From positions 1 to 64,000 of the forward strand of contig CAYPEI010000011.1 of assembly GCA_964409775.1 (NCBI GenBank): DNA of 64,000 nucleotides. The letters are read 5' to 3'. Under the pieces are notes generated by a model. It saw only the letters and a program-made list of their open reading frames with translations, did no database searches and was not told where the DNA came from. The translations under genes were made by a program, and so were the position numbers. This DNA is from JAHBXL01 sp964409775. GTDB lineage: Bacteria; Planctomycetota; Phycisphaerae; Phycisphaerales; UBA1924. The number at the start of each line of letters is the position of its first letter. The first letter of the stretch is position 1. Positions 16,579 to 25,599 of the stretch are shown here, piece by piece.

Positions 16579-17926
16579 TGGTGTGACTCTCACTGCCTGT
16601 GGTGCTTGCCGCTTCGGGGCCGTGAGGGACCGCTTCCAGTGCTGCCACGACCACCCGAATGAGCGGATCATCGGAATCAGGGTCCCACCGACGTACTTCC
16701 GAAACTCCGGTGAACTCAAACGTGGTCATGCTATTGACGAACTCACCTTGCTGTCGCGCGTACCTCCCACCGAATCCTGCCTTAAGGTGAGCACGACCAC
16801 TGGGAATATTGAGTTGCCACGAGTATGCGCCCGATGTCCCGAACCGGCTGGATTGCGCGCACTCGACTTGCACACCATGAGGAGACTTCCGCTCCGAATC
16901 GAGTGTCATGACGGCCGACACAACCGAGTCAGGCACGGACTGCCCACCGACGGGCGGCAGAAACTCAACACGCCAGGCAACCAAGAGCGTCTCGTCGCCA
17001 CACCGGATCTCGAGGACATCGCTCGGCCTGGCGAAGATCATGGGCGGAACCGGGCGGTGTCCCTGCAAGAGGAGCCATGACATTCCCAGTGACCCCGAGG
17101 AGCCGGGGAGCAACGCCAGTACTCCGACTCCGATGCAGAAGGCGCCCGCGAGGCGCAGGAACGTCCGCCGGTCCTTCGAGCTGGATGCGCTCCCGACAGG
17201 CAGGCCACACTCGGAGCACAGCGTCTGGTCTGTGCAGTCGTACCCACACGCGGGGCAGAGTCCGGAGTTGCCCGATCGATTCAGTGCTGCTCGCCGCGCG
17301 AAGATGCGAGCCACCCCGATGCACCAGTACGCACCGATTGCCACGGGCAACAGAGCGCCGGCGATACTAAATGGCCCGAATCGAAACCGTGGCAACAGTT
17401 CAATCTCAGAGTTCGTCGCCTCTCGATCGATCAGGAGCCACAATGCGAGCGGCGTGCAACAGATCACGAGCCAACTGACATGTCGAACCGTCCGCCATCT
17501 CACCGCCGAGAGGGCCGAACGCTTGACGAAACGGTTCTTTGGTCTCAACGCACATCGGAAGCGCGGCTCGGTCGTTGCGGCAAGAAGCGGGCCGAATGCA
17601 AACACACACGCGAGCCCGGCGATGAGCGTGATCCAGTCGAACGGCCAATCCAGCCAACTGGTGCCCAATGCCGACCAGTTGCCGAGCCAGAAGCGGTCGC
17701 GCTGGGCGTCTGTCAGGTGATTTCCCAAACTGAGAAAGTGCCCGACCACGAAACGCCGAGCAAAGCTCTCCGTGAGTTGATCCGGCCTCGTCGTCCCCTC
17801 CTTCCAGATGTACTGCGTTGACAGGTAGTACTCGGAGCGAACATATTGCAACGTCCCGATCGCCGCGCAGACGGCAATCGCGACGAGGGAAGCGGCAACG
17901 ATGCAGCGCAGCGCAGTTGACATCAT
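16571..17926 (-). CDS. Large membrane protein with internal zinc ribbon (module 3)
   Basis: 451 residues. Membrane helices lie near 6-26, 95-115, 150-167, 185-207 and 260-290. A zinc ribbon sits in the middle (CPACGYDC...CSECGLP) rather than at the end as in the small versions. The C-terminal ~160 residues form a soluble domain beginning FARPSDVLEIRCG. It overlaps the head gene by 8 bases. GC content is visibly lower than in flanking housekeeping genes. Function unknown; the gene at 18880 has the same order of parts. Confidence 0.7.
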   Translation of the reverse strand: MMSTALRCIVAASLVAIAVCAAIGTLQYVRSEYYLSTQYIWKEGTTRPDQLTESFARRFVVGHFLSLGNHLTDAQRDRFWLGNWSALGTSWLDWPFDWITLIAGLACVFAFGPLLAATTEPRFRCALRPKNRFVKRSALSAVRWRTVRHVSWLVICCTPLALWLLIDREATNSEIELLPRFRFGPFSIAGALLPVAIGAYWCIGVARIFARRAALNRSGNSGLCPACGYDCTDQTLCSECGLPVGSASSSKDRRTFLRLAGAFCIGVGVLALLPGSSGSLGMSWLLLQGHRPVPPMIFARPSDVLEIRCGDETLLVAWRVEFLPPVGGQSVPDSVVSAVMTLDSERKSPHGVQVECAQSSRFGTSGAYSWQLNIPSGRAHLKAGFGGRYARQQGEFVNSMTTFEFTGVSEVRRWDPDSDDPLIRVVVAALEAVPHGPEAASTTGSESHTSE

Positions 17927-17938
17927 TCGATCTCGAAG

Positions 17939-17978
17939 CGTCAGGGCGCCGGGCTGATGGCAGCCCGGCGCCCTGACG
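17939..17978 (-). other. Very stable inter-module hairpin (17-bp perfect stem)
   Basis: A perfect 17-bp inverted repeat (arms 17939-17955 and 17962-17978, 6-base loop) fills most of the 60-base gap between the tail gene ending at 17987 and the membrane-protein start at 17926. On the minus strand it begins about 8 bases after the stop. The T-rich stretch precedes the stem rather than following it, so it is not a textbook terminator. It could block readthrough or protect the upstream mRNA 3' end. Confidence 0.75.
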
Positions 17979-17986
17979 AAAATCAG

Positions 17987-18664
17987 TCAATAGAGGTATT
18001 GAGGCTTGCAGGAGGGAGGAAGACAGGCCCCGGGATTAGGCGCGTCTCCAGTCGTCGGGTTCGGCAAATGGGGCCCTGGTGTACAAAAACCGCCTGCCGG
18101 ACCACAACCGGCTATGTGATCACACACGGTTCGCGTTGGGACTCCCGGTACTCCGGTGGGTGGCGTTCGGGTGTCAGTCCGAGTGCATCGGCAGCCAGCG
18201 CCAGCGGGAGCGGGCCAAGGCACGCAGGTGTAAGTCGCGGGCCCGCCCGGGGGCGTGCCCGGAACCAGCGGCCACGGCGCAGCCGGGGGCGCAGGCCACC
18301 AAGGTGAATTCGGGGGGCGATCTCGCCACCTTGGCGCGGCGACCATCAAGCACCCGCTCGCGTTGACATACCTCACCGTCGTCGTCGCGGCATACGCACT
18401 GTGCTGCGCCAGCAGCGCGGTCGCATCCAGCGACGACTCGATGTCAAACGGCCCGTCCATGGTGCCCTCGGTCGCATCCAGCAGCACGAACGCATCGTCG
18501 AACGTCACGCCCAGCAGCGGCAGCGAGCCGTACACGCCGAACGCGGCGTCCACGCGCCACGCCGTCGCGCTGCTCCCCTGATCGGCAAGGAACTTCACCA
18601 CGCCCTCCTCGAACCGGTCCGCGTGGCTGAGTTGCCCGGTGATCATCGCCTGCGCCTGGGTCAC
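17987..18664 (-). CDS. Head-tail protein (module 2), Cys-rich, Tyr-ending
   Basis: 225 residues from a GTG whose last bases overlap a TGA (GTGA) belonging to a broken zinc-ribbon frame just upstream. The head (residues 1-99, starting VTQAQAMITGQLSHADRF) is nearly identical to that at 20272: over the first 194 bases I count six differences. The tail is unrelated in most positions, Pro-rich with YTC, CRC and further Cys, ending CKPQYLY. An in-frame ATG at 18712 would add 16 residues. Function unknown. Confidence 0.65.
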   Translation of the reverse strand: MTQAQAMITGQLSHADRFEEGVVKFLADQGSSATAWRVDAAFGVYGSLPLLGVTFDDAFVLLDATEGTMDGPFDIESSLDATALLAQHSAYAATTTVRYVNASGCLMVAAPRWRDRPPNSPWWPAPPAAPWPLVPGTPPGGPATYTCVPWPAPAGAGCRCTRTDTRTPPTGVPGVPTRTVCDHIAGCGPAGGFCTPGPHLPNPTTGDAPNPGACLPPSCKPQYLY

Positions 18665-18836
18665 ACCCTTGGCCGCCTTGGCAAGTGTGTCGCTGGTTGG
18701 CCGCATTCCGGGCACTTGGGTATCCCTGGAGTCGCAGAGAGGTCATACCCACAATTCTGGCGATCGGTGGGCCGCAGTCGGCGGCGCCTGGCCTAGTCCC
18801 ACGCCGCGGGGACGCCCGATGCCAACGCGAGGGCCC
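18341..18836 (-). repeat. Dispersed repeat copy 3 (ribbon remnant plus full head)
   Basis: The longest copy. It spans the ribbon remnant and the complete head of the gene at 17987. It shares the ribbon-to-head junction with copies 1 and 4 and the head-to-tail side (AAGCACCCGCTCG...) with copy 2. Confidence 0.8.
18661..18836 (-). pseudogene. Remnant of a zinc-ribbon membrane protein
   Basis: Read on the minus strand, this stretch encodes ALALASGVPAAW, a TAG stop (18793-18795), then RRRRLRPTDRQNCGYDL...CPECGQPAT and a TGA at 18661. It matches the C-terminus of the protein at 15365 (last helix and ribbon) but has the in-frame stop, a first zinc-ligand Cys changed to Arg, and no 5' part. The preserved piece is exactly the segment that normally overlaps the start of a head gene. 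Confidence 0.75.
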
Positions 18837-18879
18837 GTGCCCAGGCGTGGGACGGGGCGTGGTCTCCTGCAATCCGATG

Positions 18880-20214
18880 TCATCCGTCGGGCTCCAGCGC
18901 CTTTGTCAGATGTGCCTTCCACACTCGCTTGACGATCGCAGGAGTGCCTTCAGCTTGGATCGCATCTCTGTCATACTGCTCCACCAGCGATACGGAGCGG
19001 GGTGAAAGCCATGCCTCGCCAGCGCAACCGGCAGATCCGGGACTCACAAGCACAACGCGATGCCGCGATGCTCCTGGTATCTCCACCGACGCTCCGACTT
19101 CGAACCAGGGCGAGACCCAGTGCGCAATGTCCCAGGTCTCCGAATCCGCATGCATTTGAGAAGGCGCCCACGCGCATGTCGCCACACGGCGATACGAGTT
19201 ATGCGAGAACTGGGTGCTATCCATCAGGGGACCGTCCTCAGAAAAGTACCCTTGCGCAAACACCGCTTGAGTCCCATCGTCCCAGCGAACGCGTGTGACG
19301 CCTTGCCATCGAGTTGCAATGTGTAGCGGCCCTGCGAGTGCGGCGCGGACTGTTTGAGCTTGCCGAATAGTCCATTGCACTCCGCCAACAACAACGAGTA
19401 TCGTGACGAAGGTCAGAAGCCAGATCGGTCGCTCTCGCCAAATGTCACCAAGTCGAGGCAGGTACAGAGGCTTGGTCGCCTGCAGAGGCACCGACTCGTC
19501 CTTCATGCCGGCTCCACACTCTGGGCAACCGAGTGGTACGTTCGTCCCAATCTCATACGCACACCTCGAACAGTGCCAACGTCGGACCGGATCTGCCTCG
19601 CCAGCGCGACTCGAACACTCGACAAGGCACGACGCAATCATCAGGGAGAACGCGAGCGAGCAGGCCCCAATCACTGCTGCCGCGATCGTGCCGTCAAGCA
19701 CATCGATCGTCCATGCAAATCCTGTTTCCCAGGCAATGCCGAGTCCCACCAGCATGCTCACAAGACAGCCGATGGGGAGCGTCATCGCGAGCAGTCGCCA
19801 TGCGAGTCGCTGCCTATCCCCTTCGCGCGCCGGAAGCAGTAGGAACCGCCGTCGGCTTTGCAGCCGTGCAAGCCGGTACACCGCATCACGTGCCTTGAAG
19901 CAGAACATGAGTGACAGAACGAGTGCCGTCACCATGCCGGCTATGAAGAGCAGGAGTGTGGACAGGGGCATCCGCCAAACCCGAGACGACGACTCCGCCC
20001 ACGCCCGCGAGAATGTGTCTGAGGACACTCGCGTTGAAAGCATCGCTCCAATCGTGTGAAGATCCTTGGTTTCGGTCCCAGTGCGTGCGACGACCGTAGT
20101 TCTCGCCGCCTGGTCCGTCACGAGCATGTTGACTGCAGCAATCGGTGCTACAGCCGAGAGCCAGATCAGTATGGCACTGTAGAGTACTCGAATGAAGGAG
20201 TTGCGAGTCGTCAT
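18880..20214 (-). CDS. Large membrane protein with internal zinc ribbon (module 2)
   Basis: 444 residues. Membrane helices lie near 10-30, 83-105, 142-165, 168-195 and 275-292. A central ribbon reads CSRCAYEI...CPECGAGM. A C-terminal soluble domain (~300-444) begins near LAGPLHIATRWQG. It shares its architecture with the gene at 16571 but little sequence. It is separated from the next head gene by 215 bases containing the ribbon remnant, so coupling is lost here. GC is lower than in neighbouring regions. Function unknown. Confidence 0.7.
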   Translation of the reverse strand: MTTRNSFIRVLYSAILIWLSAVAPIAAVNMLVTDQAARTTVVARTGTETKDLHTIGAMLSTRVSSDTFSRAWAESSSRVWRMPLSTLLLFIAGMVTALVLSLMFCFKARDAVYRLARLQSRRRFLLLPAREGDRQRLAWRLLAMTLPIGCLVSMLVGLGIAWETGFAWTIDVLDGTIAAAVIGACSLAFSLMIASCLVECSSRAGEADPVRRWHCSRCAYEIGTNVPLGCPECGAGMKDESVPLQATKPLYLPRLGDIWRERPIWLLTFVTILVVVGGVQWTIRQAQTVRAALAGPLHIATRWQGVTRVRWDDGTQAVFAQGYFSEDGPLMDSTQFSHNSYRRVATCAWAPSQMHADSETWDIAHWVSPWFEVGASVEIPGASRHRVVLVSPGSAGCAGEAWLSPRSVSLVEQYDRDAIQAEGTPAIVKRVWKAHLTKALEPDG

Positions 20215-20224
20215 TTATGAAGGC

Positions 20225-20252
20225 CTCGTCGTCCGGTGTCCCGGACGACGGG
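20225..20252 (-). other. Inter-module hairpin
   Basis: A perfect 10-bp inverted repeat (CGTCGTCCGG / CCGGACGACG, extendable by two pairs including one wobble) with a 4-base loop lies between the tail gene stop at 20272 and the ATG at 20214. There is no T-run. It is in the same position relative to the genes as the hairpins at 17939 and 15867. Confidence 0.6.
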
Positions 20253-20271
20253 CGCGAGATGTCGCGAACTG

Positions 20272-21033
20272 CTAGTAGAAGTACTCGAGTGGACAAGTCC
20301 AAGCAGAGCCCGGCGAGACACTTGGAGGTGGCGTCGGGAACGGCGGAGTCGTTAGCGTGCCATCAGGATTCGGGAGCGGCGGGTATTGGCCGGGTGGCGT
20401 GGCTGCTGGGCCAGCATTGCAGGGGAAGTTGCCAACGCATTTCCTACGCACCCAGTGCGATCCGCCGGCGGGGTCGTCGTATCGGCCATAAGAGTAACAC
20501 GTGCATGTGGCGCTCCATGGACCCATTCCGGGTGTTGTTACGCAAGCCCAGTCCGTCCACCAACCTGGTAACGCCGGATTGAGCGGGAGCTGCGGGTAAC
20601 CGGCAGGTATGCCTGGCAAGAGAATGGGCGGCGTCGGTAGGTTGGGGGCAGCCGGGCGGGGCGTGAACGGTCCGCCCGGCGGGGGCGTTGGTTGCCACAT
20701 GGGAGCAGCGACCGCGCCACAGCCCAAGGTGATTCGATACCTCACCGTCGTCGTCGCGGCATACGCCGCGTGCTGCGCCAGCAGCGCGGTCGCATCCAGC
20801 GGCGACTCCAGATCAAACGGCCCGTCCATCGTGCCCTCCGTCGCATCCAGCAGCACGAACGCATCGTCGAACGTCACGCCCAGCAGCGGTAGCGAGCCGA
20901 ACACGCCGAACGCGGCATCCACGCGCCACGCCGTCGCGCTGCTCCCCTGATCGGCGAGGAACTTCACCACGCCCTCCTCGAACCGGTCCGCGTGGCTGAG
21001 TTGCCCGGTAATCAGCGCCTGCGCCTGGGTCAC
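20272..21033 (-). CDS. Head-tail protein (module 1), Cys-rich, Tyr-ending
   Basis: 253 residues from a GTG overlapping the TGA of the upstream membrane protein (GTGA), with GGAGGG 10 bases before it. Head residues 1-99 begin VTQAQALITGQLSHADRF and end TTTVRY. A Pro-rich stretch follows, then a Cys-rich region (WTDWACV, CTCYSY, VRRKCV) resembling the module 3 tail, another Pro-rich linker, and the end CPLEYFY. There is no signal peptide or membrane segment. I know no family with this layout. It is followed by a hairpin. Confidence 0.7.
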   Translation of the reverse strand: MTQAQALITGQLSHADRFEEGVVKFLADQGSSATAWRVDAAFGVFGSLPLLGVTFDDAFVLLDATEGTMDGPFDLESPLDATALLAQHAAYAATTTVRYRITLGCGAVAAPMWQPTPPPGGPFTPRPAAPNLPTPPILLPGIPAGYPQLPLNPALPGWWTDWACVTTPGMGPWSATCTCYSYGRYDDPAGGSHWVRRKCVGNFPCNAGPAATPPGQYPPLPNPDGTLTTPPFPTPPPSVSPGSAWTCPLEYFY

Positions 21034-21135
21034 ACCCTTGGCTCCCTCCGCGGTTGTGTCGCCTGTTGGCCGCATTCCGGGCACTTGGATATCTCTGGAG
21101 TCGCCGCGAGGTCGTATCCGCATGACTCGCAGGCG
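20737..21135 (-). repeat. Dispersed repeat copy 4 (ribbon end plus full head)
   Basis: Spans the zinc ribbon of the gene at 21030 and the head of the gene at 20272. From the GTG start, 194 bases compared with copy 3 show six mismatches by eye. Confidence 0.8.
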
Positions 21136-21782
21136 CCTCGACGCAATCGTATCTCACGCCAACGGGAGTAACCATAGATCGGCAGGCCATAAACCAGGGT
21201 TGCGACAAGTGATTGACCGATGAGCGGGAACATGGGTAGGTACCGCTGATACGGGTCGTAGCCGAGCGACGATCCGCGCGGGTTGCCGGCGCCAATCGAT
21301 GTGCGGGCGGTCATTTGTCGCGCCGCGGCATGCTCGTACGGGTCCGGCATTGGGGCACGCGGCCAAACACGCTGCAGATCGAGCGTCAGCAGCGGTTCTA
21401 CACCGATCTGCCAGTAGTAAGAACTGCGCTGTCGAAACACCGTACCCCAGTTCGCGACCGGCCATCCGTACGCGATGGTTTGGTACCCATCAACAGTGAA
21501 GGGCGCCTCGCGTGGCCATTCGCCGGTCATGCGGCAGTGCACAGCCTCGATCAGCGACTGCCCGCTCGCTGTCGAATCCGGCGGCAGGAAAACTGGCCGC
21601 GGCAGCGCACCGAGTTCAACCACTAGCCAGTGGGCCCATGCAGCGAGCAGGGAAACGAGCAGCCCGGCCAATGCACAGCGCACCCAAAGCGGGATGAACC
21701 TGCCGAACCGACCATGGAATGCTACTCGATACATAAGCCGCCGCGTGCGGTCGCCCGCGCGCGGCAAGCATGGCCCGTGCAC
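21030..21782 (-). CDS. Membrane protein with C-terminal zinc ribbon (module 1)
   Basis: 250 residues if the GTG at 21782 is used; that GTG overlaps the TAG of the upstream gene (TAGTG). An ATG at 21734 is an alternative giving 234 residues. One helix near 30-52, an external domain of ~120 residues with many aromatics (QRSSYYWQIG), a second helix near 185-203, then CESCGYDL...CPECGQQAT. The final ~50 codons are nearly identical to those of the gene at 15365, while the external domains differ. Coupled to the head gene by GTGA. Confidence 0.7.
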   Translation of the reverse strand: MHGPCLPRAGDRTRRLMYRVAFHGRFGRFIPLWVRCALAGLLVSLLAAWAHWLVVELGALPRPVFLPPDSTASGQSLIEAVHCRMTGEWPREAPFTVDGYQTIAYGWPVANWGTVFRQRSSYYWQIGVEPLLTLDLQRVWPRAPMPDPYEHAAARQMTARTSIGAGNPRGSSLGYDPYQRYLPMFPLIGQSLVATLVYGLPIYGYSRWREIRLRRGACESCGYDLAATPEISKCPECGQQATQPRREPRV

Positions 21783-22774
21783 TAGTAGTAGTCGTAGCCG
21801 CAGGGCACAGCACCTGGCGGCGGAGGCGGGAAGTGTGGTCCTAGCGGTTCACCGCAGCTCGGAGCGACGGGACACGGCCCACCGGCGGGGTTCGGGCAAC
21901 TCCAAGAGATCGTTGACTCGCAGTAGCGAATGACCGTCAATCCCAGCCAGTTTGTGGTCGTGTACAGCCAGATGATCGGCGCCTCATAACAACACGAGAC
22001 CGTTGTCGAACAGCCGGGCGAGTACATAGGGGGGCGGCTGTCCCGCTGCCATGGGGCTGTGGGGTTCAATGGTGCCCCTGGCTGCGGAGTCGTCGTGCCC
22101 GGAACCATCGGCGGAGGTGGAGGCGGAGGAGGCGGCGGAGGCGGGGCCACCTGCGCGCAGGTCACGGGAACAAGCGATGCGAAATGACTGTCGAGCTGGG
22201 CGGCGGAGGGTTGTGCAAGCACCGCGAAGGCGGCTGTATCAGCAAGTGCTGCCAGAACGATCTTCGTTTCGCATGGACCCTCTTTGTCCACGGGGACGCT
22301 TGCTGACTTGTACCCGATGGCGGTGAGCAGAGCAACAATCTCATCGCCTTCAGTTCCGACCACCCAACCGGCCAACGGGTCGGATTCGAGCAGCCCCTTT
22401 AAGTAGTTGACTGGCGCATCGGCGCTGGTCGAGTTGGGTGCTGCCGCCGAAGTCGGCCAGAACTGATTCCATTCGTCTCCGATATTGAACAGTTCCTTGG
22501 CCCACTGAATTGCCTTCCACTGATCTTGTGACTCCCACGCCTTGGCGGTCCATGTCCCACCGGGTTCGGACGGGTTCTTGTACCAGACGGCCACGATGTT
22601 GTCGCCCATCGCTTGCGATAGGTCACGAAGGGCGAGGACACCGGGAATGTGCGCAGATTGTTCGGTATGTAGCACAATGGGCACATACATCCAGTCGCGT
22701 TGACTCACGCGCACGCCTCCCGGCCGCGCGACCACTTGTCCGGTCGCGTGATCAGCCCAAAGTAACGTGCTCAT
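21782..22774 (-). CDS. First gene of the repeat locus: poly-Pro, Cys-rich, Tyr-ending protein
   Basis: 330 residues from the internal ATG at 22774; the frame is also open further upstream. The N-terminal domain (~15-205) begins VVARPGGVRVSQRDW and is unlike the heads of the other modules. A run of 12 Pro follows, then a Cys-rich tail (GCSTTVSCCYE, IRYCES, SWSC) and the end CGYDYY, matching the Cys order and Tyr ending of the other tails. The best start is at 22875, but the frame is shifted by an 8-bp repeat tract. With three repeats instead of four, the protein would be 361 residues with an N-terminal signal peptide containing VWALALAATGVM. Function unknown. Confidence 0.65.
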   Translation of the reverse strand: MSTLLWADHATGQVVARPGGVRVSQRDWMYVPIVLHTEQSAHIPGVLALRDLSQAMGDNIVAVWYKNPSEPGGTWTAKAWESQDQWKAIQWAKELFNIGDEWNQFWPTSAAAPNSTSADAPVNYLKGLLESDPLAGWVVGTEGDEIVALLTAIGYKSASVPVDKEGPCETKIVLAALADTAAFAVLAQPSAAQLDSHFASLVPVTCAQVAPPPPPPPPPPPPMVPGTTTPQPGAPLNPTAPWQRDSRPPMYSPGCSTTVSCCYEAPIIWLYTTTNWLGLTVIRYCESTISWSCPNPAGGPCPVAPSCGEPLGPHFPPPPPGAVPCGYDYY

Positions 22775-22875
22775 GACGCCTGTTGCCGCAAGCGCAAGCG
22801 CCCAAACGCCCGGAGGCCCGGAGGCCCGGAGGCCCGGAGGCCCAAGGACTCTATTCGATCCTGACGCTGTTTCAT
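22771..22875 (-). CDS. Leader ORF created by the 8-bp repeat tract
   Basis: 34 codons from the ATG at 22875, which has AAAGGAG six bases upstream, the best Shine-Dalgarno in the locus. The reading begins MKQRQDRIESLG, passes the four repeats, and ends with TGA at 22773-22771, overlapping the internal ATG at 22774 (ATGA). In the present state the ribosome would make a short basic peptide and might reinitiate on the main gene without its signal peptide. A changed repeat number or a sequencing error would fuse the two frames. Confidence 0.5.
   Translation of the reverse strand: MKQRQDRIESLGLRASGPPGLRAFGRLRLRQQAS
22809..22843. repeat. 8-bp tandem repeat, four copies, in the coding start of the first locus gene
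   Basis: Four perfect copies of CCCGGAGG (CCTCCGGG on the coding strand) plus a partial CCC. The unit is not a multiple of three, so gain or loss shifts the frame. Three or six copies put the ATG at 22875 in frame with the long downstream ORF; the observed four do not. Confidence 0.95.
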
Positions 22876-22881
22876 CTGCAA

Positions 22882-22888
22882 CTCCTTT
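22882..22888 (-). promoter_or_regulatory. Strong ribosome binding site for the first gene of the repeat locus
   Basis: AAAGGAG on the minus strand, six bases before the ATG at 22875. This site decides that 22875, not the internal ATG at 22774, is the natural start. The 175 bases further upstream, to the stop of the DinB-like gene, presumably hold the locus promoter, but I cannot point to a convincing -10/-35 pair. Confidence 0.7.
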
Positions 22889-23063
22889 CGAATGGGCAGC
22901 GCGACCGGTTCGCCCCCCGCCCCCCACAACTCCGCGGCGGCAATCCGGGCGCACTCCCTCTACCCCGTTCAGTCGCTGCTCGATGGGTCCGTGTGAGCGT
23001 CCAAACGCAGATTTGCCAAAAAAGCGGCGGCTCAAGAGTGTCCGCGGTTGCAGACGGGCAGGT

Positions 23064-23603
23064 TCACTCCGGCTGCCTGATCCGCATCATGTAGTCCATT
23101 TCCGGGGCATTTCCGCCGAGTCGGCGGATGGCGTTGGTCGCCTGTGCGCGGTGATGGATCGAGTGGACAATGCCCTGCAGGAGCATGTCGTGCAGGACGG
23201 CACGGAAGAGACTGCCGCGGGAGTCGCGGTAGGCCTGCACGCATTCGGTCGATGCGGGATCGAGCGAGCCCAGGAACTTCTGACGTTCCTGCTGCGTGCG
23301 GTCGAACCGGCCGGCCAGTTGCTCGACGGAGAGTCTCTCGGATTCGTCGGGCCACTTGGCCTCGGTCTCGCCCCGCCATCGGCGGAGCCACATGTCCTCA
23401 CCTGCCCACGTGTGCGTGAGCACACGGCGCAGGGACCCGGCGCCGGGTCCGATCTGGAGCGGGCGGTCGAGTTGCTCGTCGGTGAGTCCCGCCGCGGCGG
23501 ACAGGACGTGTGCGTTGGCCCAGTCGGAGTACTCGATGAGGCGCCGGATCGTCGTCAAGCCGTCCATGTGTTTGATCCCCGGGTTGGTCGCGGGTTGAGG
23601 CAT
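23064..23603 (-). CDS. DinB family protein
   Basis: About 179 residues from this ATG; alternatives are 23663 (overlapping the ABC gene, with AAGG upstream) and 23567 (which fits the usual family start, MDGLTTIRRLIEYSDWAN). The sequence fits the DinB four-helix bundle: LIEYSDWANAHVL near the start, THTWAGEDMWLRRW in the second helix and GIVHSIHHRAQ with two His late, which together give the three-His metal site. DinB-like proteins include metal-dependent thiol transferases and unknowns; the substrate here cannot be told. Confidence 0.8.
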   Translation of the reverse strand: MPQPATNPGIKHMDGLTTIRRLIEYSDWANAHVLSAAAGLTDEQLDRPLQIGPGAGSLRRVLTHTWAGEDMWLRRWRGETEAKWPDESERLSVEQLAGRFDRTQQERQKFLGSLDPASTECVQAYRDSRGSLFRAVLHDMLLQGIVHSIHHRAQATNAIRRLGGNAPEMDYMMRIRQPE

Positions 23604-23646
23604 CGCGGGATCGATGCGGAGGAGCGCGGGCAGGAGAATGGGGGGC

Positions 23647-25533
<1,887 letters not shown>

Positions 25534-25599
25534 CGCGTCGTGGGGGAAGTATGGGCGTGCCGGTTCACATACTCCAGCCCTCGGGGCTATCGTCGGGGC

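Noticed and set aside
16571..18664. Programmed frameshifting that fuses ribbon and head into one protein
   Set aside because: There is no slippery heptamer at the overlaps; the ATGA/GTGA geometry is better explained by termination-reinitiation.
15179..21135. The dispersed repeats as a CRISPR array or integron cassette sites
   Set aside because: Repeat units are hundreds of bases, coding, and unevenly spaced; no cas genes, integrase or attC-like hairpins of regular form are present.
22051..22160. Poly-Pro/GGC-rich tract as a regulatory repeat
   Set aside because: It is in frame and made of mixed Pro codons, so it looks like a protein linker and not a slippage-prone simple repeat.
15132..22888. 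The repeat locus as a classical polymorphic toxin/immunity or contact-dependent system
   Set aside because: The layout is suggestive, but no toxin domain, pretoxin motif, secretion domain or known immunity family can be seen; kept only as an analogy.
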